A stretch of 42,158 bases of DNA, taken from NCBI RefSeq assembly GCF_016428805.1, contig NZ_JAELTJ010000042.1, forward strand, positions 1 to 42,158, read 5' to 3'. Source of the stretch: Achromobacter sp. ASV32. Its GTDB lineage: Bacteria > Pseudomonadota > Gammaproteobacteria > Burkholderiales > Burkholderiaceae_B. The notes below the pieces were generated by a model, which did no database searches, was not told the origin of the DNA, and saw only the letters and a program-made list of their open reading frames with translations. This document shows positions 33,946 to 41,543 of the stretch, one piece after another (position 1 is the stretch's first letter; the number at the start of each line of letters is the position of its first letter). The position numbers and the translations under genes are program-made.

Positions 33946-35541
33946 ATGGGCGATTACGATTTCATCATCGCGGGCGGCGGCACCGCCGGCTGCATCCTGG
34001 CCAACCGCTTGTCGGCCGACGGCCGCCACCGGGTGCTGATGCTGGAGGCCGGGCAACAGGCGCGCAGCATGTGGATCGGCATTCCGGCCGGCTTTTCCAA
34101 GCTGCTGGTGAACCCGGACTACAACTGGCGCTTTGCCACCGAACCGGAAGACAACGTCTACGGCCGCACGATCGCGGTGCCGCGCGGCAAGGGCGTGGGC
34201 GGCTCGACGCTGATCAACGGCATGATCTACGTGCGTGGACAGCCGTCGGACTACGACGGCTGGGAGGCCGCCGGCGCGACGGGCTGGGGCTACCGTCAGG
34301 CCGAGCGGGTGTTTCGCAAGATCGAACACTACGAACCGGGCGACGCCACGCGCGGCAAGAACGGCCCGATGCACCTGGAAGAAGTGGCCGAGCGCTTTCC
34401 GGTGTCCGACGCCTTTCTGCGCGCCGCCCAGGAAGACGGGCTGCCGCTGAACCCGGACTACAACGGCGGCAAGCAGGACGGCGTGGGCTATTACCAGGTG
34501 CTGCAGCACCGCGGGCGCCGCTGGAGCGTGGTGGACGGCTATCTGAAACCGGCCGCGCGCCGCAGGAACCTGACGGTGGAATGCGGCGCCCATGTGACGC
34601 GGCTGCTGTTCGAGGGCAAGCGCTGCGTGGGCGTGGCCTATCGCCAGAACGGCCAGGAATTCACCGTGCGGGCGCGCCGCGAGACGCTGCTGTGCCTGGG
34701 CGCGGTGCAGTCGCCGCAGCTGCTGGAACTCTCGGGGGTGGGCAACCCGGCGCTGCTGCAGTCCTTCGGCATTGCGCTGGTGCATGCGCAGCCGCAGGTG
34801 GGCGAGAACTACATCGACCACTTCGCCACACGCATGAACTGGCGGGTCAAGAACACGGTGACGCTGAATGAAATGTCGCGCGGCTGGCGGCTGGCCCGGC
34901 AGGTGGCGCGCTACTACACGCGGCGCAAGGGCATCCTGACGCTGGGAACCGGGCTGGTGCACGGCTTCGTCAAGAGCGCGCCGGACCTGCCTGCGCCGGA
35001 CGTGCAGTATTTCTTTGTGCATGCCAGCTACGCCAACGCGGCCGAGCGCATCCTGGATCGCCATCCGGGCATGACGCTGGGCGTGGCGCAGTTGCGGCCC
35101 GAGTCGGTGGGGACCATCCACATCAAGTCGGCCGACCCGCTGGCCGCCCCTGCTATCCGCCCCAACTTCCTGTCGGCCCAGGTGGATCGCGACAGCCTGG
35201 TGGGCGGCATGCGGGTCGCGCGCCGCATCGTGCAGCGGCCGGCGCTGCAACACTATGTGGACGCCGAACTCAGCCCGGGGCCTGGCGTGGAAACCGACGC
35301 GGAATGGCTGGATTTCGCCCGCCGCAACGGCCAGACCATCTATCACCCGATCGGCACCTGCCGCATGGGGGCGGACGCCGCCGCCGTGACCGACGTGCGG
35401 TTGCGGGTCAACGGCGTGACGGGCTTGCGGGTGGTGGACGCCTCGGTAATGCCGAAGATGGTGTCCGGCAATACCCAGGCCGCGGTGATGATGGTGGCCG
35501 AGCGCGGGGCGGAGATGATCCTGGAGGACGCGGCGGCTTGA
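33946..35541 (+). CDS. GMC-family FAD oxidoreductase (choline/alcohol dehydrogenase type)
   Basis: A 531-residue flavoprotein of the glucose-methanol-choline family. FAD-binding GGGTAGCILANRL with LMLEAG lies at the N-terminus (about residues 10-40). GMC signature 1 is PRGKGVGGSTLINGMIYVRG, and signature 2 falls around GAVQSPQLLELSGVGN. The active-site His is in YHPIGTCRMG, and the C-terminal catalytic Asn is in SGNTQA. There is no signal peptide, so it acts in the cytoplasm or at the inner face of the membrane. It is the last gene of the transketolase operon, 16 bp after the AroE-like gene. It would oxidise a primary or secondary alcohol of the substrate; the identity of that substrate is open. 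Confidence 0.93.
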   Translation: MGDYDFIIAGGGTAGCILANRLSADGRHRVLMLEAGQQARSMWIGIPAGFSKLLVNPDYNWRFATEPEDNVYGRTIAVPRGKGVGGSTLINGMIYVRGQPSDYDGWEAAGATGWGYRQAERVFRKIEHYEPGDATRGKNGPMHLEEVAERFPVSDAFLRAAQEDGLPLNPDYNGGKQDGVGYYQVLQHRGRRWSVVDGYLKPAARRRNLTVECGAHVTRLLFEGKRCVGVAYRQNGQEFTVRARRETLLCLGAVQSPQLLELSGVGNPALLQSFGIALVHAQPQVGENYIDHFATRMNWRVKNTVTLNEMSRGWRLARQVARYYTRRKGILTLGTGLVHGFVKSAPDLPAPDVQYFFVHASYANAAERILDRHPGMTLGVAQLRPESVGTIHIKSADPLAAPAIRPNFLSAQVDRDSLVGGMRVARRIVQRPALQHYVDAELSPGPGVETDAEWLDFARRNGQTIYHPIGTCRMGADAAAVTDVRLRVNGVTGLRVVDASVMPKMVSGNTQAAVMMVAERGAEMILEDAAA

Positions 35542-35631
35542 CGGCTGGCCTGGCGCGGCCGGTAAACGCCGGCTGGCCGCCCGGGCGACGCCGGTCCCGC
35601 GCCCTGGCCGGCCCTACGTCTGCGCCGTCTG

Positions 35632-36735
35632 TCAGCCGTGCCGGCGCTGATGCAGCGTCAGCTTGCCGATCCGGTCCCAATCCCAGGCGATGCCCAGGCC
35701 GGGCTCGTCCGACGGGATGGCGCGGCCATTTTCGATGCGCATGCCGTGTTCGGTCACCATGTCCAGCTGCGGGATGTATTCCAGCCAGCGGCTATTGGGT
35801 ACCGCGCAGCACAGCGCCACGTGGATTTCCATCAGGAAGTGCGGGCACACCGGCACGTTGTACGCCTCGGCCATGTGCGCCACCTTCAGCCACGGCGTGA
35901 TGCCGCCGATGCGACCCACGTCCACCTGCACGATCGAGCAGGCATCGCCTTGCAGATAGTCCTTGAACTGCGACAGGCTGTAGAGCGATTCGCCGACCGC
36001 GATCGGCAGGGTGGTGGATGCGCTCAGGCGGCGATGCGCCTGCACGTCGTCGGCGTGGATGGGTTCTTCGAACCAGGCCAGGTCCAGCGGCTCGAAGCAG
36101 CGCGCCCGGCGGATGGCTTCGGGCAAGGAAAAGCTCTGATTGGCATCGGTCATGATGTCCCAGTCCGGGCCGACCGCCGCCCGCACCGCCGCCAGCCGCG
36201 CCACGTCTTCGGCCACGTGCGGCTTGCCGACCTTAAGCTTGGCCCCGCCAAAGCCGGCCTCGCGCGCCTTCAAGGCTTCTTCCACCAACTGGGTTTCGGT
36301 CAGGTGCAGCCAACCGCCTTCGGTGGAGTACAGCGCAATGTCCGCCTTGGCGCCGCCCGCCAACTGGTGCAGCGGCAGCCTGGCGCGGCGGGCCCGCAGA
36401 TCCCACAGGGCGGTGTCGATGGCGGCCAGGGCGATGGACGTCAGCGCGCCGACGGTGGTGGCGTGGACCCGGTACATCAGGTCGCGCCAGATCAGCTCGA
36501 TGTGCTCGGCGTCGCGTCCCAGCAGCAGCGGCGCCAGATGATCGTCCAGCAGGCGCACCACCGATGAGCCGCCGGTGCCGATGGTGTAGCTGTAGCCGGT
36601 GCCGATGACGCCGTCGGCGTCCGTGATGCGCACGATGGGGGTTTCCTGGCGTTCGAAGCTTTGCACGGCGTCGGTGCGCTTGACCTTGGGTTGCAGGTCT
36701 ACCTGAAGGATGTCGACGGAAACGATGCGGGCCAT
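35632..36735 (-). CDS. mandelate racemase-subgroup enolase (sugar-acid dehydratase candidate)
   Basis: A 367-residue enolase-superfamily protein. Catalytic Lys pair K166/K168 (GGAKLKVG), metal ligands D197 (MTDANQ), E223 (WFEEP) and E249 (VGES), and the general-base His H299 (CPHF) with D272 (VQVDVGRIGG) identify the mandelate-racemase subgroup. That subgroup mostly dehydrates or racemises acid sugars. ATG 36735 has AGGAGA upstream; the frame continues further but without conservation. It is the last gene of a seven-gene operon with a UxaA-type dehydratase and an amino-acid-type importer. L-fuconate or a related aldonate is one possible substrate, given the BDH2-like SDR across the divergent promoter, but I cannot assign it. 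Confidence 0.91.
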   Translation of the reverse strand: MARIVSVDILQVDLQPKVKRTDAVQSFERQETPIVRITDADGVIGTGYSYTIGTGGSSVVRLLDDHLAPLLLGRDAEHIELIWRDLMYRVHATTVGALTSIALAAIDTALWDLRARRARLPLHQLAGGAKADIALYSTEGGWLHLTETQLVEEALKAREAGFGGAKLKVGKPHVAEDVARLAAVRAAVGPDWDIMTDANQSFSLPEAIRRARCFEPLDLAWFEEPIHADDVQAHRRLSASTTLPIAVGESLYSLSQFKDYLQGDACSIVQVDVGRIGGITPWLKVAHMAEAYNVPVCPHFLMEIHVALCCAVPNSRWLEYIPQLDMVTEHGMRIENGRAIPSDEPGLGIAWDWDRIGKLTLHQRRHG

Positions 36736-36757
36736 GGGTTCTCCTGGGAATGTTGCG

Positions 36758-37576
36758 TCAGCCGCCGACCTTGGCGACTTCCTGTGGCAGGTCGACCCCA
36801 TGGAATTGCTTGTAGATGGTGTTGAGCTCGCCGTTCTTCAGGTTGGCGCGCACCCAGTCGTCCAGCTTGGCTTTCAGCGCCGGTTCGTTCTTGCGCATGC
36901 CGATGGCCAGCATGTTCAGGCGCATCACGAATTTCGATTCCATCTGTTTGGCGGGCGCTTTTTCATTGATGGTGCGCAAGAGGGCGGGCGCGGTGGCGAA
37001 GATGTCGGCCTGGCCGCTGACCACCGCGGTGATCGAGGTGGCATCGTCGTCAAAGCGGATGATCTGCGCGTCCTTGGGGGCGATCTTGGTCAGCTCGGTG
37101 TCGTTGGTGGTGCCGCGGGTGGAAATGACCTTCTTGTTGGACAGGTCGGCCGCGCTGGTCAACGTCATGCTCTTGGGGGCACCCACCACCGCCAGGATCG
37201 CGGCATAGGGCACCGAGAAGTCAATGACCTTCTGGCGTTCGGGGGTGACGGACATGCTGGAGATGACGATGTCGGCCTTGTTCGTCTGCAGGAAGGGCAC
37301 CCGGTTGGCACCCGTGGTGGGCACGATTTCCAGTTCCACGCCCAGGCCCTTGGCCAGGAGGCGGGCGGTTTCGACGTCGGAACCGGTGGAATTGAGCGCG
37401 GCGTCCTTCATGCCGTAGGGCGGTACGCCCAGGTCGATGGCCACGCGCAGCTTCTTCGCTTTCATGATGTCGTCGAGCTGGTCGGCGTGGGCGGCGCCGG
37501 ATACGGCCAGGGCGCCGGTCAGCGCCAGGCCGAGGAAAGCGGCGCGCAGGCGCGGCGGGAATACGGGCTTGTTCAT
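36758..37576 (-). CDS. polar amino acid-type ABC transporter substrate-binding protein
   Basis: A 272-residue family-3 periplasmic binding protein. The signal peptide is about residues 1-31 (...GALAVSGAAHA-DQL). The mature region shows LRVAIDLGVPPYGM, NKADIVISSMSVTPERQKVIDFSVPY and ISTRGTTND, all typical of the His/Gln/Arg receptor class. GGAG supports ATG 37576. It is expressed with the GlnQ-like ATPase and two permeases upstream. Neighbouring dehydratases suggest that the ligand could be a sugar acid rather than an amino acid (inference). Confidence 0.93.
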   Translation of the reverse strand: MNKPVFPPRLRAAFLGLALTGALAVSGAAHADQLDDIMKAKKLRVAIDLGVPPYGMKDAALNSTGSDVETARLLAKGLGVELEIVPTTGANRVPFLQTNKADIVISSMSVTPERQKVIDFSVPYAAILAVVGAPKSMTLTSAADLSNKKVISTRGTTNDTELTKIAPKDAQIIRFDDDATSITAVVSGQADIFATAPALLRTINEKAPAKQMESKFVMRLNMLAIGMRKNEPALKAKLDDWVRANLKNGELNTIYKQFHGVDLPQEVAKVGG

Positions 37577-37631
37577 GGGCTTGTCTCCAGTGTGCTGTTG
37601 TTGTGGTGGGTGCTGCGAGAGGGCGGCGGCG

Positions 37632-38363
37632 TTACAGCCCGCTGCCCAGGAACTGCCGCAGTTCCGGCGTGGCGGGGGCCGACAGCATGGCGGCCGGCCC
37701 CTGTTCCCAGACCTGCCCGTGGTGCATGAAGATGACCTTGTCGGCCACTTCGCGCGCGAACGCCATCTCGTGCGTGACCAGGATCATGGTCATGCCTTCG
37801 GCGGCCAGGTTTTCCATCACCTTCAGCACTTCGCCCGTCAGTTCCGGGTCCAGCGCCGAAGTCACTTCATCGAACAGCATCACCTTGGGCTGCATCGCCA
37901 GCGATCGGGCGATGGCCACGCGTTGCTGCTGTCCGCCGGACAGCTGTTCGGGGTAGGCGTCGGCCTTGTCGGCCAGGCCGACGTGGGCCAGCGCCTGCAT
38001 CGCCTGTTCGCGCGCCTGGGCCGGCTTGACGCCCTTGACCGAGCGCGGCGCCAGCGTGATGTTCTGCAGCGCGGTCATGTGCGGGAACAGGTTGTAGCTC
38101 TGGAACACGATGCCCACATCCTTGCGCAGCGCCCGCAGGTCCAGCTTGCCGCTGTCGTGCAGCGCATGGCCGCAGACGTGGATGGTGCCGCCGTCGGTGG
38201 TCTCCAGGCGGTCCATGCAGCGCAGCGCGGTGCTCTTGCCCGAGCCGCTCTTGCCGATGATGGCCGCGACCTCGCCGCGGTTGACGGAAAAGGACACGCC
38301 GCGCAGCACGTGGGTGTCACCGAAGCGCTTGTGGACCTGGTCCAGTTCAACGACGGGTTGCAT
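37632..38363 (-). CDS. polar amino acid-type ABC transporter ATP-binding protein (GlnQ-like)
   Basis: A 243-residue ABC ATPase. Walker A GKSGSGKST (about 37-45), Q-loop VFQSYNLFPH, signature LSGGQQQR, Walker B VMLFDEVTSALDPE and the switch His in LVTHEM are all present. Its start overlaps the preceding permease by 17 bp and has AAGGAG upstream. It energises the two permeases encoded just before it. Confidence 0.95.
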   Translation of the reverse strand: MQPVVELDQVHKRFGDTHVLRGVSFSVNRGEVAAIIGKSGSGKSTALRCMDRLETTDGGTIHVCGHALHDSGKLDLRALRKDVGIVFQSYNLFPHMTALQNITLAPRSVKGVKPAQAREQAMQALAHVGLADKADAYPEQLSGGQQQRVAIARSLAMQPKVMLFDEVTSALDPELTGEVLKVMENLAAEGMTMILVTHEMAFAREVADKVIFMHHGQVWEQGPAAMLSAPATPELRQFLGSGL

Positions 38364-39006
38364 TCAATCTCCTTTCCAGGGAACGGCTCCAGCGTGACAG
38401 CGGGTAGCACATGAGGAAGTACAGGATCGCGGCGCAGCCGAAATACAGGAAGGGCTGGAAGGTCGAGTTGTTCAGGATCTTGGCGTTGTAGGCCAGCTCG
38501 GCGTAACCGATCACCAGCGAGGCGATCGAGGTGTTCTTGATGATCTGCACCAGGAAGCCGACGGTGGGCGGGGTGGCGATACGCAGGGCCTGTGGCAACA
38601 CCACCTTGGCCATGCGCTGCAGGCGCGACAGGCCCAGGCATTCGGCGGCTTCCCATTGGTTTCTGGGCACGGCCTGGATGCAGCCGCGCCAGATCTCGGC
38701 CAGGAAGGCGCTGGCATACACGGACATGGCCAGCGCGGCGGCGGCCAGGGCCGACAGCTCGCCCAGGCCGAACAGGCTGGATCCGAAAAAGCACAGGCCC
38801 ATCAGCACCAATAGCGGCGTGCCCTGGATGACCTGGATATAGCCGGCGGCCGCCATGCGCAGCAGCCTGCGCGGGGCCACGCGGGCCAGGGCCAGCAGCA
38901 GCCCGGCCGCGCCGCCGCCCACGAAAGTCCAGGCCGACAGCTTGAGGGTGCCCCAGGCGCCTTGCAGCAAGTACCAGGCATGTTCGTCGGGAATGAGCAA
39001 AGCCAT
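38347..39006 (-). CDS. polar amino acid-type ABC transporter permease
   Basis: A 219-residue His/Glu/Gln-type permease with about five hydrophobic helices. The EAA loop reads EAAECLGLSRLQRMAKVVLPQALR. ATG 39006 has AAGG 9 nt upstream and lies 10 bp after the other permease; an upstream in-frame extension overlaps that gene and is unlikely. It pairs with the permease at 39017-39700. Confidence 0.92.
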   Translation of the reverse strand: MALLIPDEHAWYLLQGAWGTLKLSAWTFVGGGAAGLLLALARVAPRRLLRMAAAGYIQVIQGTPLLVLMGLCFFGSSLFGLGELSALAAAALAMSVYASAFLAEIWRGCIQAVPRNQWEAAECLGLSRLQRMAKVVLPQALRIATPPTVGFLVQIIKNTSIASLVIGYAELAYNAKILNNSTFQPFLYFGCAAILYFLMCYPLSRWSRSLERRLNATRR

Positions 39007-39016
39007 GACGCGGGCC

Positions 39017-39700
39017 TTACAGCGGCGTGCCGAGCTTGCGCCGGCGCGGGAACACAAGCTGGGCCAACAGCCAGAAGCCCAGGCGCATCAGCCACGACAG
39101 CGCCAGGTACACGCCCCACAGCACGAGGAAGACCTCGAAGTTGCGATAGGTGTCGGACTGGATGCGGTTGGCCACGGCCAGCAGTTCTTCGGCGCCCACC
39201 GCCGACATGATGCTGGAGGCCAGCATCAGCAGCACGAACTGGCTGGTCAGCGACGGATACACGCGTTCGACGGCGGGGCGCAGCACCACATGCCAGAACA
39301 CCTGCAGGCGCGACAGGGCCAGACATTCGCCGGCCTCGAGCTGGTCCTTGGGGATGGATTCGATGCCGGCCCGCACGATTTCGCAGGTGTAGGCGCCGAT
39401 GTTGATCACCAGCGCCAGCACCGCGCCGGCCATGATGGGCATGGTCAGGCCGGCGCTGGACAGGCCGAAAATCAGGAAATAGGCCTGGATCAGGAGCGGC
39501 GTGTTGCGGATCAGCTCGACATAGCCGCCGGCTAGCGCGCGCAGCCAGCCCAGCCGGCTGTTGCGCGCCAGGGCGCACAGCGTGCCCAGCACGAAGCCCA
39601 GCACGGTGGCAAGAAAAGACAGCTTGATCGTGACCCAGGCGCCCTGCGCCAGCAGGGGCCATTGCTCCAGCACCGACGCGAAATCAAACGTGTAGTTCAC
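39017..39700 (-). CDS. polar amino acid-type ABC transporter permease
   Basis: A 227-residue His/Glu/Gln-type permease with about five hydrophobic helices. Landmarks are YVELIRNTPLLIQAYFLIFGL and the EAA loop LEAGECLALSRLQVFWHVVLRPAV. The start is GTG 39700, 9 nt after TAGGAG. It lies 22 bp after the dehydratase large subunit, within the same operon. Confidence 0.92.
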   Translation of the reverse strand: MNYTFDFASVLEQWPLLAQGAWVTIKLSFLATVLGFVLGTLCALARNSRLGWLRALAGGYVELIRNTPLLIQAYFLIFGLSSAGLTMPIMAGAVLALVINIGAYTCEIVRAGIESIPKDQLEAGECLALSRLQVFWHVVLRPAVERVYPSLTSQFVLLMLASSIMSAVGAEELLAVANRIQSDTYRNFEVFLVLWGVYLALSWLMRLGFWLLAQLVFPRRRKLGTPL

Positions 39701-39722
39701 AGCTTCGCTCCTAGGCGGCGGA

Positions 39723-40955
39723 TCACGCCGCGCGGGTCAGCGGCAGGCAGGAGGGCCCGATGGGCTCGAATGCCTTGTACGTCAGGATGAACTCGCGATG
39801 GCCCAGGTCTTCGGATTTGCTGGGCGTGCCGTTGGCCACTGCCTGGACCTGGGCGTGGATTTCCTCGGCCACCTCCTGCAGCGTGCCACGGCCTTCCAGG
39901 ATGCGGCCGGCGTCCACGTCCATGTCTTCGCCCAGCGCGCGGTAGGTGTCGGGATTGGCGCAGACCTTGATGACGGGCGAAACCGCCGAGCCCACCACGG
40001 AGCCGCGGCCGGTGGTGAACAGGATCACGTGCGAGCCGCAGGCGATCAGTTCGACGATTTCGGCGTTGTCGCTGATGTTGGGAAAGCCGAAGCGCGGCTC
40101 GCCATCGGGCACCACGTCCAGCAGGTACAGGCCCCCAAAGGGCGGCACGTCCCCGGGCTTGATGATGCCGTCGATGGGCGAGGCACCGCTCTTGGCGTAG
40201 GCGCCCAGCGATTTTTCCTCGATGGTGGACAGGCCGCCGTCGGCATTGCCGGGCGCGAAGCTGCCGTGGCCCATGATGCTGTAGTAGCGCGCGGCCTTGT
40301 TGACGCAGGCCACGATTTCCTCGCCCAGCTCGGGCGTGGCGGCGCGGCGGCGCATGTGGAATTCGCAGCCGACCAGTTCGCCGGTTTCCTCGAAGATACA
40401 GGTGGCGTCCTGGGCGATCAGCATGTCGAACGCGCGGCCCACGGCCGGGTTGGCGGTGATGCCGCTGGTGCCGTCGGAGCCGCCGCAGATGGTGCCGATC
40501 ACCAGCTCGTCCATGCCCATCGGCACGCGGGTCTGCCGGGCCAGTTGTTGCGCCGTGGCGCGCACCCAATCGCGGCCGGCGGCCACGGTGCTGCGAGTAC
40601 CGCCGCGTTGCTGGATGGTCAGCGTCTGCACCGGCCGGCCGGAATCGGCGATGGCCGCTTCGAGCTTGCGCTTGTTCATGCTTTCGCAACCCAGCGACAC
40701 CAGCAGCGCGGCGCCGACGTTGGGATGCGTGGCGATGGCCGTCATCATCTGCTCGGCGTAGGCGTTGGGGTAGCAGCCGGGGAACCCCACCAGATGCACC
40801 TGCACGTCGCCGCTCAGGTCGCGGAAATCCAGTGCGATCTCACGCGCGACGTGGTGGGCGCATTCGACCAGGTAGGCCACCACGATCACATTGCGTATGC
40901 CTTTGCGGCCGTCGGCGCGCGGGTAGCCCTGCAAGGGCCGGGATAGATCCGTCAT
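39723..40955 (-). CDS. UxaA-family dehydratase large subunit (altronate/galactarate dehydratase C-terminal type)
   Basis: A 410-residue protein corresponding to the C-terminal catalytic domain of altronate/galactarate dehydratases. These are iron-dependent enzymes that remove water from sugar acids. The same fold forms the SuyB subunit of sulfolactate sulfo-lyase. Family stretches include YPRADGRKGIRN, VGFPGCYPNAYA, LGCESMNKRKLE, GTICGGSDGTSGITANPAVG, EETGELVGCE, and SHVILFTTGRGSVVGSAVSPVIKVCANP. The SAF domain normally fused at the N-terminus is a separate gene just upstream, so the enzyme is of the two-subunit type. The substrate is open: altronate-like, threonate-like or sulfolactate-like. 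Confidence 0.9.
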   Translation of the reverse strand: MTDLSRPLQGYPRADGRKGIRNVIVVAYLVECAHHVAREIALDFRDLSGDVQVHLVGFPGCYPNAYAEQMMTAIATHPNVGAALLVSLGCESMNKRKLEAAIADSGRPVQTLTIQQRGGTRSTVAAGRDWVRATAQQLARQTRVPMGMDELVIGTICGGSDGTSGITANPAVGRAFDMLIAQDATCIFEETGELVGCEFHMRRRAATPELGEEIVACVNKAARYYSIMGHGSFAPGNADGGLSTIEEKSLGAYAKSGASPIDGIIKPGDVPPFGGLYLLDVVPDGEPRFGFPNISDNAEIVELIACGSHVILFTTGRGSVVGSAVSPVIKVCANPDTYRALGEDMDVDAGRILEGRGTLQEVAEEIHAQVQAVANGTPSKSEDLGHREFILTYKAFEPIGPSCLPLTRAA

Positions 40956-40964
40956 GGGGAAACC

Positions 40965-41291
40965 TCAGTGCCGGTCGGTGAAGGCGTGGCCTTCTTCCAA
41001 CGTGTAGGTGGGGGTGTAGTCGCTGTCCAGGTTGTGGGTGTGGATGTGGTCCCCGGCCGCGACGGCGCTGGTCAGGCTGCCGATGACGGCGCCGTACTTC
41101 AGGATCTTTTCGCCAGCCGGCATGGCGTGGCGGGCCAGCTTGTGACCCAGGCCCAGCGGCGCGGCGATGACGGCCGTGCCGCTTTCGAGCTGTACACAGG
41201 CGCCGGCAGGCAGGGCGCTGCGCACGATCAGGCAGTTGTCTTCGGGGGAAATCAGCAATAGCTGAGGATCCAGGGTGGCTTGTCTCGTCAT
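40965..41291 (-). CDS. UxaA-family dehydratase small subunit (SAF domain)
   Basis: A 108-residue SAF-domain protein, the N-terminal half of UxaA-type dehydratases as its own polypeptide. It carries DNCLIVRSALPAGA, LGHKLARHAMPAGEKILKYG and VIGSLTSAVAAGDHIHTHNL, the family signature, with paired histidines near the end. It is the first gene of the seven-gene operon and lies 9 bp before the large subunit. No clear Shine-Dalgarno precedes the ATG. It is also comparable to SuyA of sulfolactate sulfo-lyase; sequence alone does not decide. Confidence 0.9.
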   Translation of the reverse strand: MTRQATLDPQLLLISPEDNCLIVRSALPAGACVQLESGTAVIAAPLGLGHKLARHAMPAGEKILKYGAVIGSLTSAVAAGDHIHTHNLDSDYTPTYTLEEGHAFTDRH

Positions 41292-41543
41292 GATTTTTTA
41301 GGAATGATTGTTTTGCATATAAAAGCAAGTTTCATATAAGAGGTCAACATCGGGTTTCCCTTATTTCGGAATTTTTAGAGAAAATTCGGGTAATTACCGA
41401 TGGTTCTAGGCGTATGCATACTTGCTGCGTGCTAAATTTCACGTGTATTGTGTTTTACAAATGAAATTTAATTTTCATGAGACAAATCCGGCGGGCGCCC
41501 TGCGGGCGGCGCCGGGCCGCCTTACCCACCCGAGAGAAGAGAC
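41292..41543. promoter_or_regulatory. AT-rich divergent promoter region with four palindromes
   Basis: A 252-bp spacer, much AT-richer than flanking genes. It holds a direct repeat CATATAARAG (41316 and 41333, 17 bp apart) and GAATTTT-TAGAG-AAAATTC (41369-41387, perfect 7-bp arms). It also holds GGTAATTACC (41389-41398), GTATGCATAC (41412-41421) and ATGAAATTTAATTTTCAT (41461-41478, 8 of 9 pairs). The last lies 66 bp before the SDR start and is a plausible GntR- or LysR-type operator. The regulator is not in the window; it may lie beyond the right edge. Confidence 0.65.
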
